A stretch of DNA of 64,000 nt, taken from contig NZ_JMKT01000009.1 in the NCBI RefSeq assembly GCF_000686525.1, forward strand, positions 62,001 to 126,000, read 5' to 3'. Made by a program: the position numbers and the translations under genes. Positions 1-8,163 of the stretch are shown here, one piece after another. The DNA is from Desulfonatronovibrio hydrogenovorans DSM 9292. Its GTDB lineage: Bacteria > Desulfobacterota > Desulfovibrionia > Desulfovibrionales > Desulfonatronovibrionaceae. The first letter of the stretch is position 1. Each line of letters opens with the position of its first letter. The notes beneath the pieces were generated by a model. It saw nothing but the letters and a program-made list of their open reading frames with translations. It was not told where the DNA came from and made no database searches.

Positions 1-1343
1 GCGCCATGTGGGCCAGGTCATTCAACTACGCTGCTTCAGAGATTGAGGAAGGGATATGGGAAGAGGATAGCGAAGACAAGCACATCAAGACTTATACAGT
101 ACGGTTTCCGGGAAGCAAGCATAGAATAGTGGCCCTGTCCTCCAGGCCGACAAATTTACGCGGGCGGCAGGGGGTTGCCGTCCTGGATGAGGCTGCCTAT
201 CACGACCAGCTTCCCCGATTAATAAAAGCAGCCCTAGCTTTTTTGATATGGGGCGGCAAGGTCCGAATTCTCAGCACCCACGACGGAGAGGAAAACCCTT
301 TTAACGAGTTTGTGCATGACATTAGATCCGGGAAGAGAAAAGGAACGGTGCACAAAACTACTTTCATGGAGGCTGTTGAGCAGGGGTTGTATAGCCGCGT
401 TTGCCTCCGCCTGGGAAGAGACTGGGACAAGAAGCAAGAAGAGGAGTGGGTGCAGGGTGTCTACGACTTTTACGGGGAGGACGCAGGCGAAGAGCTTGAC
501 GTTATTCCTTCCCGGGGCAGCGGGGCCTATCTGCCCATAACCATGATTGAAGCGGCAATGACGGATGAAATCCCGGTGCTGCGCTGGGAGCCCCCGGCCA
601 GGGACTTTGTGGACTGGCCTGACGATACCCGGTTCCGGGATATGGCTGAATGGCTGGAAGTTAATGTGTTGCCGCACCTGTTGCGGCTGGACCGGGACAA
701 GCCCGTCTGGTTCGGTGAGGACTTCGGCAGGGTGGCTGACCTCACGGATATATGGCCCATATTTGAAACCTTTGAAATGACATGGATGACCCCTTTTGTA
801 TTGGAGCTGCGGGACTGCCCGTTCGCGCAGCAGGAGCAGGCACTGTTTTACACCGTCGGCAAATTCCCCCGACTGGGCGGAGGCGCGTTGGACAAGGGCG
901 GCAATGGTGCTTTTCTGGCTGAGAGGGCCAGACAGAAATTCGGAGGGCCGGACAGGATTCACGAGATAAGCTTAAGCACCACCTGGTACACAACGCACAT
1001 GCCTCCTTTTAAGGCGGCTTTTGAAGACAAGACCTTCCCCATTCCCAGGGACCCTGAAATTCGAGACGACTACAGGGCCATAAAAAAAATCAAGGGTGTA
1101 CCTATGGTCCCCAGGGATGAGCGCACCGCAGTTACAACGCTGTCGGGGAAAAAGGCCAAGCGTCACGGAGACGCAGCCATAGCTGGATGCCTGGCTTACT
1201 ATGCAGCCAGGAACATAGAGTACGGGGGAGTAATCGAATACCAGTCCACAGGCAGGACCAGGGTGGGAGCGGAACCGCTGGAAAAAATGGAAAGAGTCGG
1301 CTTCGGAGCAGTAGGCGGAAACGTGGACACCGGAGGATTTTAG
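1..1343 (+). CDS. Phage terminase large subunit (Mu gp28-like), 5'-truncated by window
   Basis: This is the ATPase/nuclease motor that packages phage DNA into proheads. The reading frame is open to the window edge and no Walker A motif is present in what remains, so the N-terminal ATPase part lies upstream and the ATG at position 6 is probably internal. A Walker B-like segment (VAVLDEAAYHD) is near residue 58 of the visible part. The C-terminal half has acidic residues expected of the RNase H-like nuclease: EDFGRVADLTD near residue 239 and the terminal HGDAAIAG. It is followed without a gap by the portal gene, whose ribosome-binding site (GGAGG) lies inside this gene's last codons. The Mu-type gene order supports the call. 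Confidence 0.88.
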   Translation, partial: AMWARSFNYAASEIEEGIWEEDSEDKHIKTYTVRFPGSKHRIVALSSRPTNLRGRQGVAVLDEAAYHDQLPRLIKAALAFLIWGGKVRILSTHDGEENPFNEFVHDIRSGKRKGTVHKTTFMEAVEQGLYSRVCLRLGRDWDKKQEEEWVQGVYDFYGEDAGEELDVIPSRGSGAYLPITMIEAAMTDEIPVLRWEPPARDFVDWPDDTRFRDMAEWLEVNVLPHLLRLDRDKPVWFGEDFGRVADLTDIWPIFETFEMTWMTPFVLELRDCPFAQQEQALFYTVGKFPRLGGGALDKGGNGAFLAERARQKFGGPDRIHEISLSTTWYTTHMPPFKAAFEDKTFPIPRDPEIRDDYRAIKKIKGVPMVPRDERTAVTTLSGKKAKRHGDAAIAGCLAYYAARNIEYGGVIEYQSTGRTRVGAEPLEKMERVGFGAVGGNVDTGGF

Positions 1344-2792
1344 ATGCCTGAAAGACCGGAGATGAATGAAGTTGCAACCACCCAGGATGGCCGGGATATA
1401 ACCAGGGGTTACCTGTCTCCCCTGGAGCTGATGCAGCCCGAGGACAAGGTGCTGATGCGCCGGGGAGGCGGGGACCTGCAGGTTTACGAGGAGCTGAAGC
1501 GGGACGATCAGGTTTCAGCCAACTGGGGGAGCCGTCAGGACGCCCTGGTTCAGGCGGAATGGTATGTCGAGCCTGGGGGCGACACTGTACATGACAAGAC
1601 GGCTGCCGATTTTCTGCGCGAGCAGCTGCAGCAGATAAACTTTGATGCCTTGACAAAACGCATGCACTACGGGGTTTTCTACGGATATGCCGTGGCTGAA
1701 TGCCTCTATGTCAGAGACGGCAGGCACGTGGCCCTGGGGGATATCCGGGTGCGCAACAGGCGCAGGTTCGGCTTTGACGGAGCCGGACGGCTTCGGCTGA
1801 AAACACATTCCCAGCCAATGGGTGAGCTGATGCCGGAACGCAAGTTCTGGGTGTACAGCGCCGGAGCCGATCACGATGACGAACCCTACGGCCTGGGCCT
1901 GGGCCATTATCTTTACTGGCCGGTATTTTTCAAGCGCTCCGGTTTGCGGCTGTGGTTGATATTTCTGGACAAGTTCGGCCAGCCCACAGGCAAAGGCAAG
2001 TATCCGGCCAACGCCACGCCCCAGGAAAAGCAAAGGCTTTTGGATGCGTTATCGGCCATACATACCGAGTCCGGCGTAATTTTGCCCGAGGGCATGGATG
2101 TGGAGCTCATCGAAGCCGCCCGCAGCGGAACCGCTGATTATGCGTCCCTGTATGACCGTATGGACAAGGCTATCAGCAAGGTGGTCCTGGGACACTCCGG
2201 ATCTGCGGATTCAACCCCCGGCCGCCTGGGCGGTGAGGACATGGCCAGCCATGTGCGCGACGACATTGTAAAGGCGGATGCGGATGTGATCTGCGAGTCA
2301 TTTAACAGGGGTCCGGCCAGGTGGCTGGTGCAGTGGAACTACCCAAACGCGGCCACGCCCAAGGTCTGGAGAAAGCTGGAGCAGCCGGAAGACCTGGGCA
2401 AGGTGGCAGAACGAGACGAGCGAGTGGCCCGCCTGGGATTCAAGCCCAGCCTGCAATACATACGCGATACATATGGCGATGGATGGGAGGATGACCCGGC
2501 AAAACATCAAGTGCCGGCCGCTTCTTTTTCCGAGCGAGAGGACGAGGTCCCCAAAAGGCTGGCGGATCAGCTGGAGTCAGAAAGCGATACCGCTATGGAC
2601 CGGATGATTGACGCGGCCAGATCGGCCATAGATGAGGCCAACACCCTTGAGGAAGCCAGGGGCAGAATCACAGAGATGTTTGACGAGGTGCCGGATGACC
2701 AGCTGGCCAGGATAATGCAGAAGGCCGTGGCCGCATCCATGCTGGCCGGGATGTTTGAGATTGCCGAAGAGTCGGGGGATACGGAGGGCTGA
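1344..2792 (+). CDS. Phage portal protein, Mu gp29 / DUF935 family
   Basis: The portal forms the dodecameric ring at the head vertex through which DNA enters and leaves. The 482-residue product matches the usual length of DUF935 portals. It has family-typical segments such as the WYVEPGG region near residue 73, a GLRLWLIFLDKFGQPTGKGKYP stretch near residue 200 (given only in part here: FLDKFGQPTGKG), and a Ser/Thr-rich GHSGSADSTPGRLGGEDMAS region near residue 285. The start codon follows the terminase stop directly and is preceded by GGAGG. The stop overlaps the next start (TGATG), so the genes are translationally coupled. Function is assigned by family similarity and position. Confidence 0.93.
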   Translation: MPERPEMNEVATTQDGRDITRGYLSPLELMQPEDKVLMRRGGGDLQVYEELKRDDQVSANWGSRQDALVQAEWYVEPGGDTVHDKTAADFLREQLQQINFDALTKRMHYGVFYGYAVAECLYVRDGRHVALGDIRVRNRRRFGFDGAGRLRLKTHSQPMGELMPERKFWVYSAGADHDDEPYGLGLGHYLYWPVFFKRSGLRLWLIFLDKFGQPTGKGKYPANATPQEKQRLLDALSAIHTESGVILPEGMDVELIEAARSGTADYASLYDRMDKAISKVVLGHSGSADSTPGRLGGEDMASHVRDDIVKADADVICESFNRGPARWLVQWNYPNAATPKVWRKLEQPEDLGKVAERDERVARLGFKPSLQYIRDTYGDGWEDDPAKHQVPAASFSEREDEVPKRLADQLESESDTAMDRMIDAARSAIDEANTLEEARGRITEMFDEVPDDQLARIMQKAVAASMLAGMFEIAEESGDTEG

Positions 2793-3583
2793 TGCCTGTT
2801 GAATACGGGTCACTTTCATTCGATGAAGCCATCGAGTTTTTCAGGGGCAAGATCAATGTGCCTACCGAGCGATGGAACGACCTTTGGAAGCAGGCTCATG
2901 ACGTGGCCTTTATGTCTGCCGGGGCGGCAAAGGCCGACCTCCTGGTTGATCTGAGATCTGCTGTGGATCAGGCCATATCCGAGGGGACGACGCTTACGGA
3001 GTTTCGCAAGAAATTTGACCAGGCAGTGCAGAAGCATGGCTGGAACTATAAGGGCAGCAGAGGCTGGAGATCCAGGATCATCTACGAAGCCAACCTGCGC
3101 ACTGCATATCAGGCCGGACGTTATGCGCAGCTGTCCGACCCGGAGCTAAAAGAGTCCAGGCCTTACTGGCAATACCGTCACGGCGGATCAGCCGACCCCA
3201 GGCCTGAGCACTTGGAATGGGACGGCCTGGTTCTGCCTGCGGATGACTCCTGGTGGGACGAGCATTATCCTCCCAACGGATGGGGATGCTCCTGCCGTGT
3301 AGTGGCCCTTTCCGGGCATGACCTGGAGCGCATGGGAAAAACTGAGCCTGACAAGGCTCCGCCCAGGCAGGCTAAACAATGGACCGACCCCAAGACCGGC
3401 GAGGTGCACGATGTGCCCAAGGGGCTGGACCCGGGCTGGGATTACGCACCGGGAAAGAGTGTTGCCGAGCGCACCAGGGAGCATGCCGAGCGCAAAAGCA
3501 GAAAGCTTCCAGGCGCTCTGGCCTCAGCCCTGGCCAGGCACCTTAGAAAGACCAAAGAAAAAGAGCCTGATCCGTTTGATTGA
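2792..3583 (+). CDS. Mu F-like (gp30) head morphogenesis protein
   Basis: A minor head protein of the SPP1 gp7/Mu F family, thought to associate with the portal during prohead assembly. The diagnostic C-terminal motif is present: a histidine (RPEHLEWDGLVLP) followed by DEHYPPNGWGCSCRV near residue 160-170, with its two cysteines. At 263 residues it is shorter than Mu gpF, so it is probably the core domain without the longer C-terminal part. Its ATG overlaps the portal stop. The last residues are rich in Lys/Arg/Glu. Confidence 0.9.
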   Translation: MPVEYGSLSFDEAIEFFRGKINVPTERWNDLWKQAHDVAFMSAGAAKADLLVDLRSAVDQAISEGTTLTEFRKKFDQAVQKHGWNYKGSRGWRSRIIYEANLRTAYQAGRYAQLSDPELKESRPYWQYRHGGSADPRPEHLEWDGLVLPADDSWWDEHYPPNGWGCSCRVVALSGHDLERMGKTEPDKAPPRQAKQWTDPKTGEVHDVPKGLDPGWDYAPGKSVAERTREHAERKSRKLPGALASALARHLRKTKEKEPDPFD

Positions 3584-3591
3584 GGGGTGAA

Positions 3592-4053
3592 ATGGCCGGA
3601 ATCAGATTGCATGTAAGGGTTGATGATGAGCAGGCGCAAGACGCCCTGCAGGCTGTAATGCAGCGCATGAGCGACCCCAGGCCGGCTTTCAGGGATGCGG
3701 GCGAATACATGCAGCGCGTCGTGGACGATCGCTTTCGGGGTGAGCACGACCCGGATGGGCAGCCCTGGCAGGATCTTGCACCTCTAACCTGGACCAAGAA
3801 AAGAAACGACAAAATTTTAACAGAGCGCGGCGGCCCGGGCCTTCGGGGGTCCATACACTACCGGACCTCAAGAACTGCCCTGGAGCAGGGCACGGACAAG
3901 ATTTACGCAGCCATACACCAGCTGGGAGGGATAATCCGTACCAGGAATGCCCAGATCCAGATCCCGGCCAGGCAGTATCTGGGATTCTCTGATGGTAATG
4001 CTGCCGAGGTCTCCCGGATACTTTACAGGCATGCTTTTGAAAGAAGGCGCTGA
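3592..4053 (+). CDS. Phage virion morphogenesis protein (Mu gpG / gp31-like)
   Basis: Mu gpG-family proteins are needed for head-tail joining or tail completion. The visible hallmarks are the FRGEHDPDGQPWQDLAPLT segment and the C-terminal IPARQYLGFSDG, both typical of the family. A TTG at 3580 would overlap the preceding gene by four bases. The ATG at 3592 was preferred because GAGGGG lies just before it, and this gives 153 residues. It is followed by a 242-bp gap before the protease gene, so it is the last gene of the first head cluster. Confidence 0.85.
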   Translation: MAGIRLHVRVDDEQAQDALQAVMQRMSDPRPAFRDAGEYMQRVVDDRFRGEHDPDGQPWQDLAPLTWTKKRNDKILTERGGPGLRGSIHYRTSRTALEQGTDKIYAAIHQLGGIIRTRNAQIQIPARQYLGFSDGNAAEVSRILYRHAFERRR

Positions 4054-4295
4054 GAGCCTCTGAGAGCGTTTTAAATCGTTTCCCCCTGCCCAGGGTCGGG
4101 CGGAGGCTTAGGCGGCCATGTATGGAAAAATTAAACACCTTTTAAACAGGTCTCTGGATCGAATGCGGCACATACTAAACCCCATGCACGTGGAATGTAG
4201 GATGGTCGGTTTGGGGATGGGACGCGGGTTGTCCCGGAAAATAAGCGGCATTTACCAGAAAATATATACAAAAATCCTGTAACAGGAGGCGGTTT
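4054..4295. other. Intergenic gap inside the head operon
   Basis: These 242 bp separate gpG-like and protease genes. They contain a short direct repeat (GAGAGC twice near 4052-4070) and an AT-rich stretch around 4250-4280 with a TATATA hexamer. No convincing -35 box, no clear hairpin and no open frame with a ribosome-binding site were seen. The downstream end carries the strong AGGAGG site of the protease gene. A late or internal promoter is possible but not demonstrated. Confidence 0.4.
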
Positions 4296-5396
4296 ATGGA
4301 GGCAATCGAAATATTCAGACCCGGGAGCCATACGGCAATGTCCGGAGAAGCCCTGCAGTTCGGTGAATCCGATCTGCGAAAATCAGCAGAGGCGTATGAC
4401 CCGCAGTTGCACGAGGCTCCCATCGTTGTCGGGCACCCCAAAACAGATCAGCCGGCCTATGGGTGGGTCGGGGCGCTGGATTATGCCGAGGGAGCCCTGC
4501 AGGCAAAGCCCACCCAGGTGGACGAGCAGTTTGCCGAGGTGGTCAAGTCCGGGCGGTACAAAAAGGTATCCGCCAGCTTTTACCGGCCTGATTCTCCGAG
4601 CAATCCCAGTCCCGGCGTGTGGTATTTGCGCCACGTCGGTTTTCTGGGGGCTCAGCCCCCGGCGGTCAAGGGCCTGAAGCAGGTGGAGTTTTCCGGACAT
4701 GACCAGGGCGTGGTGGAGATTGAGTTCGGAGAGGCCGAGCGCACCCTGTCCAGGGTGCTGAGGGGCCTGCGGGAATGGATCATTGAGATGGCCGGAGTAC
4801 GGCGCGCCGACGATATCGTGCCGGAATACCGGATCAAGGATCTGGAGATGGAACCGGAAACAGATCCGGGATTCTCCGAAAACACTGAACAGGAGGATGA
4901 GCAGTTGAGCAAAGAGGAAAAAGAAAGAATCAAACAGGAGGCCCGCCGGGAAATGGAGGCGGAGTTTGCCGAAAGGGAGCAGAAGCTCAAGGAGGCCGAG
5001 GCTGCGCGAAAGCGGGCCGAGCACGAGGACGCGGTTGATCGCCTGGTAAGCCAGGGCAAGGTGCTTCCCAGGCATAAGGACGGCCTGCTGCAGTTCATGG
5101 AGGCAACCGAATCCGCAGGGGAAGCCGTGGTGGAGTTCGGGGAAAACAAGGAGCAGCTCCAGCCTGCACAGTGGCTGAAGCGGTTCCTGGAAGACCTGCC
5201 GCAGGCTGTGGACTACTCGGAGCGCTCCGGCGATGAAGGCGGGGAATCCCCGTCCGGTAGTTACGAGACGCCGGACGGCTACAGCGTGGACCCGGACAAG
5301 GCCCGCCTGCACGGTCAGGTCCTGGAATACCAGGAAAAACACAATTGCGATTACGTCACGGCTGTAAACGCCGTGGCCAGACAGGGAGGCAAGTAA
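4296..5396 (+). CDS. Phage head protease with C-terminal scaffold (Mu gp32 / I-like)
   Basis: The Mu I-type maturation protease cleaves scaffold and head proteins during prohead assembly. Residues 1-135 carry the family's core: the APIVVGHPKTDQPAYGWV segment near residue 42 and the KKVSASFYRP motif near residue 90, with candidate catalytic His and Ser. Residues about 195-250 are a highly charged Lys/Glu/Ala/Arg coiled coil, as expected for scaffold. The C-terminus (PDGYSVDPDKARLHGQVLEY) is also typical. Translation begins at an ATG with AGGAGG eight bases upstream. An internal start at 4905 could give free scaffold, listed separately. Confidence 0.88.
   Translation: MEAIEIFRPGSHTAMSGEALQFGESDLRKSAEAYDPQLHEAPIVVGHPKTDQPAYGWVGALDYAEGALQAKPTQVDEQFAEVVKSGRYKKVSASFYRPDSPSNPSPGVWYLRHVGFLGAQPPAVKGLKQVEFSGHDQGVVEIEFGEAERTLSRVLRGLREWIIEMAGVRRADDIVPEYRIKDLEMEPETDPGFSENTEQEDEQLSKEEKERIKQEARREMEAEFAEREQKLKEAEAARKRAEHEDAVDRLVSQGKVLPRHKDGLLQFMEATESAGEAVVEFGENKEQLQPAQWLKRFLEDLPQAVDYSERSGDEGGESPSGSYETPDGYSVDPDKARLHGQVLEYQEKHNCDYVTAVNAVARQGGK
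4905..5396 (+). CDS. Possible internally initiated scaffold protein (Mu gpZ-like)
   Basis: In Mu, scaffold gpZ is made from an in-frame internal start within the protease gene. Here an in-frame TTG at codon 204 lies eight bases after a perfect AGGAGG (4891-4896), exactly where the protease core ends and the charged coiled coil begins. The product would be 163 residues and almost entirely coiled-coil scaffold. What is seen is the site and frame; use of this start is an inference from the Mu precedent. Confidence 0.45.
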   Translation: MSKEEKERIKQEARREMEAEFAEREQKLKEAEAARKRAEHEDAVDRLVSQGKVLPRHKDGLLQFMEATESAGEAVVEFGENKEQLQPAQWLKRFLEDLPQAVDYSERSGDEGGESPSGSYETPDGYSVDPDKARLHGQVLEYQEKHNCDYVTAVNAVARQGGK

Positions 5397-5762
5397 ATGA
5401 GACAGTCCATGCCTATATTGACATTGAGCCTGGTCGCTGACGGGGAGGTGAAAAAGCACCGTTTTGTAGACCATGACGGCGAGCAGGTGGATACAGCTGG
5501 AGCCAAGGCCCTGGGGGTCTCCAGGACGGATGCTGATGACGGGGGTGACCTGGCGGTTGATGTTCTGGGAACCACGGTTGTCGAGGCCGGAGGGAGCTTT
5601 GACAAGGGTGCTGCGCTCAAGTCCGACGCTGACGGCAAAGCAGTGGACTCTGTTTCCGATGAGGATTTTGTCCTGGCTGAAGCCCTGGAGGAGTCCGGAG
5701 GGGACGGAGAGTTCGTGGAAGTCTTGCTGGTCAGATACCAGAAACCTGAATTCACAGAATAA
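5397..5762 (+). CDS. DUF2190-like capsid decoration protein
   Basis: A 121-residue acidic protein lying between protease/scaffold and major capsid, the usual place of a decoration (cement) protein that stabilises the expanded head. It has the repeating beta-strand pattern of the DUF2190 family, with Val/Gly/Asp-rich strands and a late segment (VLAEALEESGGDGEFVEVLLV) resembling the family's C-terminal part. The ATG follows the protease stop with GGAGG ten bases upstream. It is assigned from position and pattern; no catalytic residues are expected. Confidence 0.7.
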   Translation: MRQSMPILTLSLVADGEVKKHRFVDHDGEQVDTAGAKALGVSRTDADDGGDLAVDVLGTTVVEAGGSFDKGAALKSDADGKAVDSVSDEDFVLAEALEESGGDGEFVEVLLVRYQKPEFTE

Positions 5763-5780
5763 AAAAAGGAGCGTTGAGAA

Positions 5781-6716
5781 ATGACCATGAATTTAAAGCA
5801 AGTCCGGGTGGTTGACCCGATACTGACCAACGTGGCCCAGGGCTACAGCCACCCCGAGAGATCCGGGCACCTGCTTTTTCCCAGGGTGCCTGTACGCCAG
5901 CGCGGGGGGCAGATCATCGAGTTCGGGCGGGAGTCGTTCAAGAAGTACAAGACCAGGCGCGCCCCCGGGGCCAGCACCAAGCGGCTGCAGTTCGGCTACG
6001 AAGGCAAGCCCTTTGCCCTGGTCCAGGACGCCCTGGAAGGCCTGGTGCCCTGGGAGCACATGCAGGACGCCAACGAGGTCCCCGGCATAGACCTGGGCGC
6101 TGAAGCGGTAAACGAGGTGATGAACATCCTCACCCTGGCCCTGGAGATCGAGCAGGCCGAGCTGGCCACGGACAGCGGCAAATACGAGTCCAGCTCAAAA
6201 GAGACCCTGAGCGGTGACGACCAGTGGAGCCATGACGATTCGGACCCCGGCGAGGCTGTGGACGACTACAAGGAAGACGTGCGCAAGAAAGTGGGCCTCA
6301 GACCCAATGTGCTGGGGATCAACGGCAAGACCTTTGCCCGCCTTTCCAGGCACCCCAAGATCAAAGAACAGTTCAAGTACACCAGTTCGGATTCGGTTAC
6401 CGCAGACATGCTGGCCCAGTATTTCAAGCTCAGGCGCGTGGCTGTTTTCGAGTCCGTGTACATGGAAGAGGGCGACGATGACATGAAGGATGTCTGGCCC
6501 AACAAGGCTGTCCTGGCCTACGTCCCCGAGCAGATCACGTCCAGGCGGCAGCCGTCGTTCGGCTACACCTACGTGTTAAACGGCCACCCCCTGACTGAGG
6601 AGCCCTACAACGAGCGCAACCAGAAGTCCTGGATCTACCCGGTGACTTATGAGCGCGTTCCCGTGCTGTCCGGGATAGATTCCGGCTATCTCATCGAAGA
6701 CGTCCTGGACGATTAA
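5781..6716 (+). CDS. Major capsid protein (HK97-fold, Mu-like)
   Basis: This is the protein that builds the icosahedral shell. The 311-residue product lies in the capsid position. It has the expected features: an N-terminal arm, a long E-loop-like segment (RRAPGASTKRLQFGYEGKPF near residue 60), a long helix rich in Ala/Glu/Leu around residues 110-135, and a C-terminal region where RQPSFGYTYVLNGHP and YPVTYERVPVLSG resemble P-domain strands. AAGGAG precedes the start. Its closest named relatives are the Mu-like capsid families; the exact subfamily is not determined. Confidence 0.85.
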   Translation: MTMNLKQVRVVDPILTNVAQGYSHPERSGHLLFPRVPVRQRGGQIIEFGRESFKKYKTRRAPGASTKRLQFGYEGKPFALVQDALEGLVPWEHMQDANEVPGIDLGAEAVNEVMNILTLALEIEQAELATDSGKYESSSKETLSGDDQWSHDDSDPGEAVDDYKEDVRKKVGLRPNVLGINGKTFARLSRHPKIKEQFKYTSSDSVTADMLAQYFKLRRVAVFESVYMEEGDDDMKDVWPNKAVLAYVPEQITSRRQPSFGYTYVLNGHPLTEEPYNERNQKSWIYPVTYERVPVLSGIDSGYLIEDVLDD

Positions 6717-6726
6717 GGAGGCCCAG

Positions 6727-7002
6727 ATGCAATACACAGTAAAGACACAGATCCGGCGCGGCAAGAAAAGGCATAAGCCCGGCAGTACCATTGATCTGAC
6801 CCAGAAGCAGGCTGCCCGGCTTGTTGCCGCCGGGGCGGTTGCCCCGGTGCAGGAGCCTTCCGGGAAAGCTCAGGCGGAGGCCATGACCGTGAAGCAGCTT
6901 ACCGAAAAGCTGGAGGAATTGCAGGTAGAGGTTCCCACAGACGCAAAAAAAGCGGACCTGGTGGAGCTGTACCTGTCCGCGCAACCCGCAGGCCAGGAGT
7001 AG
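6727..7002 (+). CDS. Small phage protein with HeH/LEM-like C-terminal motif
   Basis: A 91-residue protein between capsid and the gp36-like gene. The N-terminal half is basic (RRGKKRHKPGSTIDLTQKQA), resembling small phage proteins that precede head-tail connectors. The last 35 residues (TVKQLTEKLEELQVEVP then KADLVELYL) fit a short helix-extension-helix (SAP/LEM-like) domain. GGAGG lies just before the start. A structural or connector role is inferred from position only. Confidence 0.65.
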   Translation: MQYTVKTQIRRGKKRHKPGSTIDLTQKQAARLVAAGAVAPVQEPSGKAQAEAMTVKQLTEKLEELQVEVPTDAKKADLVELYLSAQPAGQE

Positions 7003-7005
7003 CCC

Positions 7006-7419
7006 ATGCCTTACTGCACGGTCCAGGACCTGATCAAGCGCTTCGGTGAAAGCGAGATGATAGAGCTCACCGACCGTGAGCACTCGGGCGAGGTGGACCA
7101 TGATGTGGCCCAGAGAGCTTTGGACGATGCAGCGGCCGAGGTGGACGGATACCTGGGCAGTCGTTACAGCCTGCCCCTTTCCGAGCCCCCGGCCGTTTTG
7201 TCCAGGGTTACTGCCGACATAGCCAGGTTTCGACTGCATGACACCCTGGCCACCGAGGAGGTCCGGAAGCGATACGAGGACGCCAGGCAGTTCCTGGAGC
7301 ACGTGGCCAGGGGGAAGATCAGCCTGGGGGTCACTCCTCCGCCGGAGACTTCCACCGGATCGCCCAGGGTGCGCAAGGGTGTTCGGGTGTTCGGATCTGA
7401 GGACATGGAGGGCTTTTGA
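7006..7419 (+). CDS. Head-tail connector, DUF1320 (Mu gp36-like)
   Basis: The 137-residue protein matches the DUF1320 family: it opens with YCTVQDLIKRFGESEMIELTD, a pattern shared by members, continues with a segment on building a SRYSLPLSEPP loop near residue 55, and then a helical region. In Mu-like phages the protein sits at the head-tail interface. Its TGA overlaps the ATG of the next gene. Confidence 0.88.
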   Translation: MPYCTVQDLIKRFGESEMIELTDREHSGEVDHDVAQRALDDAAAEVDGYLGSRYSLPLSEPPAVLSRVTADIARFRLHDTLATEEVRKRYEDARQFLEHVARGKISLGVTPPPETSTGSPRVRKGVRVFGSEDMEGF

Positions 7420-7964
7420 TGCTGGCCTATGCAGAGGACGCGATAACTGATCGTCTGAAAGAGGTGCTGGGAAAATCGGTGAAGACCGTGGAGACCCTTC
7501 CCGGGCCCTGGGATGAGCAGTCCCTTGCCCTGGCCCTGCGCCAGGTGCCGGGCGTGTATGTTTACTGGGACGGCGGACGGTCCAGCAACAGGGGCAAGCG
7601 GGCCAGGATCAGCGCAGTTTACAGGATATATGCGGTTACCGGGCATGCCAGCGGCGAGCGGGAGCGCAGGCGCGGAGCGGCCCATCAGGTCGGAGCTTAT
7701 GAGATTTTGCAGCAGGTAGTCCCTGCCATGTCTGGGCTGAATGCAGGCACGGGCATACTGGAATTTCAGGGAATCGCGGTTCTGTCTCCGGCAAGTGCCC
7801 AGCGCAAAGGGATTACCGTATATGAGGCGGAGTTTTTGGCTGATCTGGCCTGGCCGCCCCTGAAAGACGTGTCCGAGCTGGAGGATTTCGCAGGCTACGA
7901 CGGCACGCACCAGGTGGGAGAGGCCGAATACGAGTCCAGCATAACCTACGAGGAGGAAGAATAG
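7419..7964 (+). CDS. Mu gp37-like protein (DUF1834)
   Basis: A 181-residue protein of the family found after gp36 in Mu-like phages, probably a tail-terminator or head-tail joining protein. Family traits include the LPGPWDEQSLALAL segment near residue 26, GVYVYWDGG near residue 45, and the YRIYAVTGHASGERERRRGA region. The ATG at 7419 forms a TGATG junction with gp36; a TTG three bases upstream is a less likely start. The last residues are acidic. Confidence 0.82.
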   Translation: MLAYAEDAITDRLKEVLGKSVKTVETLPGPWDEQSLALALRQVPGVYVYWDGGRSSNRGKRARISAVYRIYAVTGHASGERERRRGAAHQVGAYEILQQVVPAMSGLNAGTGILEFQGIAVLSPASAQRKGITVYEAEFLADLAWPPLKDVSELEDFAGYDGTHQVGEAEYESSITYEEEE

Positions 7965-7965
7965 G

Positions 7966-8163
7966 ATGAGCAAGGTATATTTAAAGCCCCGCAAGGGCCT
8001 CAGGGTTCGCAGGCCGGACGGCCGGCTTTTACCTGAAGCCGGGGGGCATGTGCAGATGAGTTCCTACTGGCGGCGCAGGCTGCGCGACGGGGACGTGGAA
8101 AAGGCCGCGCCTCCCAAAGCTCAGCCCAAAATCGCGGTGCAGAAAGAGGAGGGTGACAAGTAA
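7966..8163 (+). CDS. DUF2635 small tail protein (Mu gp38-like)
   Basis: A 65-residue basic protein. The KVYLKPRKGLRVRRPDGRLL opening and the WRRRLRDGDV segment are typical of DUF2635, found just before the sheath gene in Mu-like phages. Its role in tail assembly is unknown. It is coupled to the sheath gene by a TAATG overlap, and the sheath's GGAGG site lies within its last codons. Confidence 0.85.
   Translation: MSKVYLKPRKGLRVRRPDGRLLPEAGGHVQMSSYWRRRLRDGDVEKAAPPKAQPKIAVQKEEGDK

Noticed and set aside
4383-5474. 363-residue open frame on the - strand
   Set aside because: Antisense to the protease/scaffold gene, with no domain and no ribosome-binding site.
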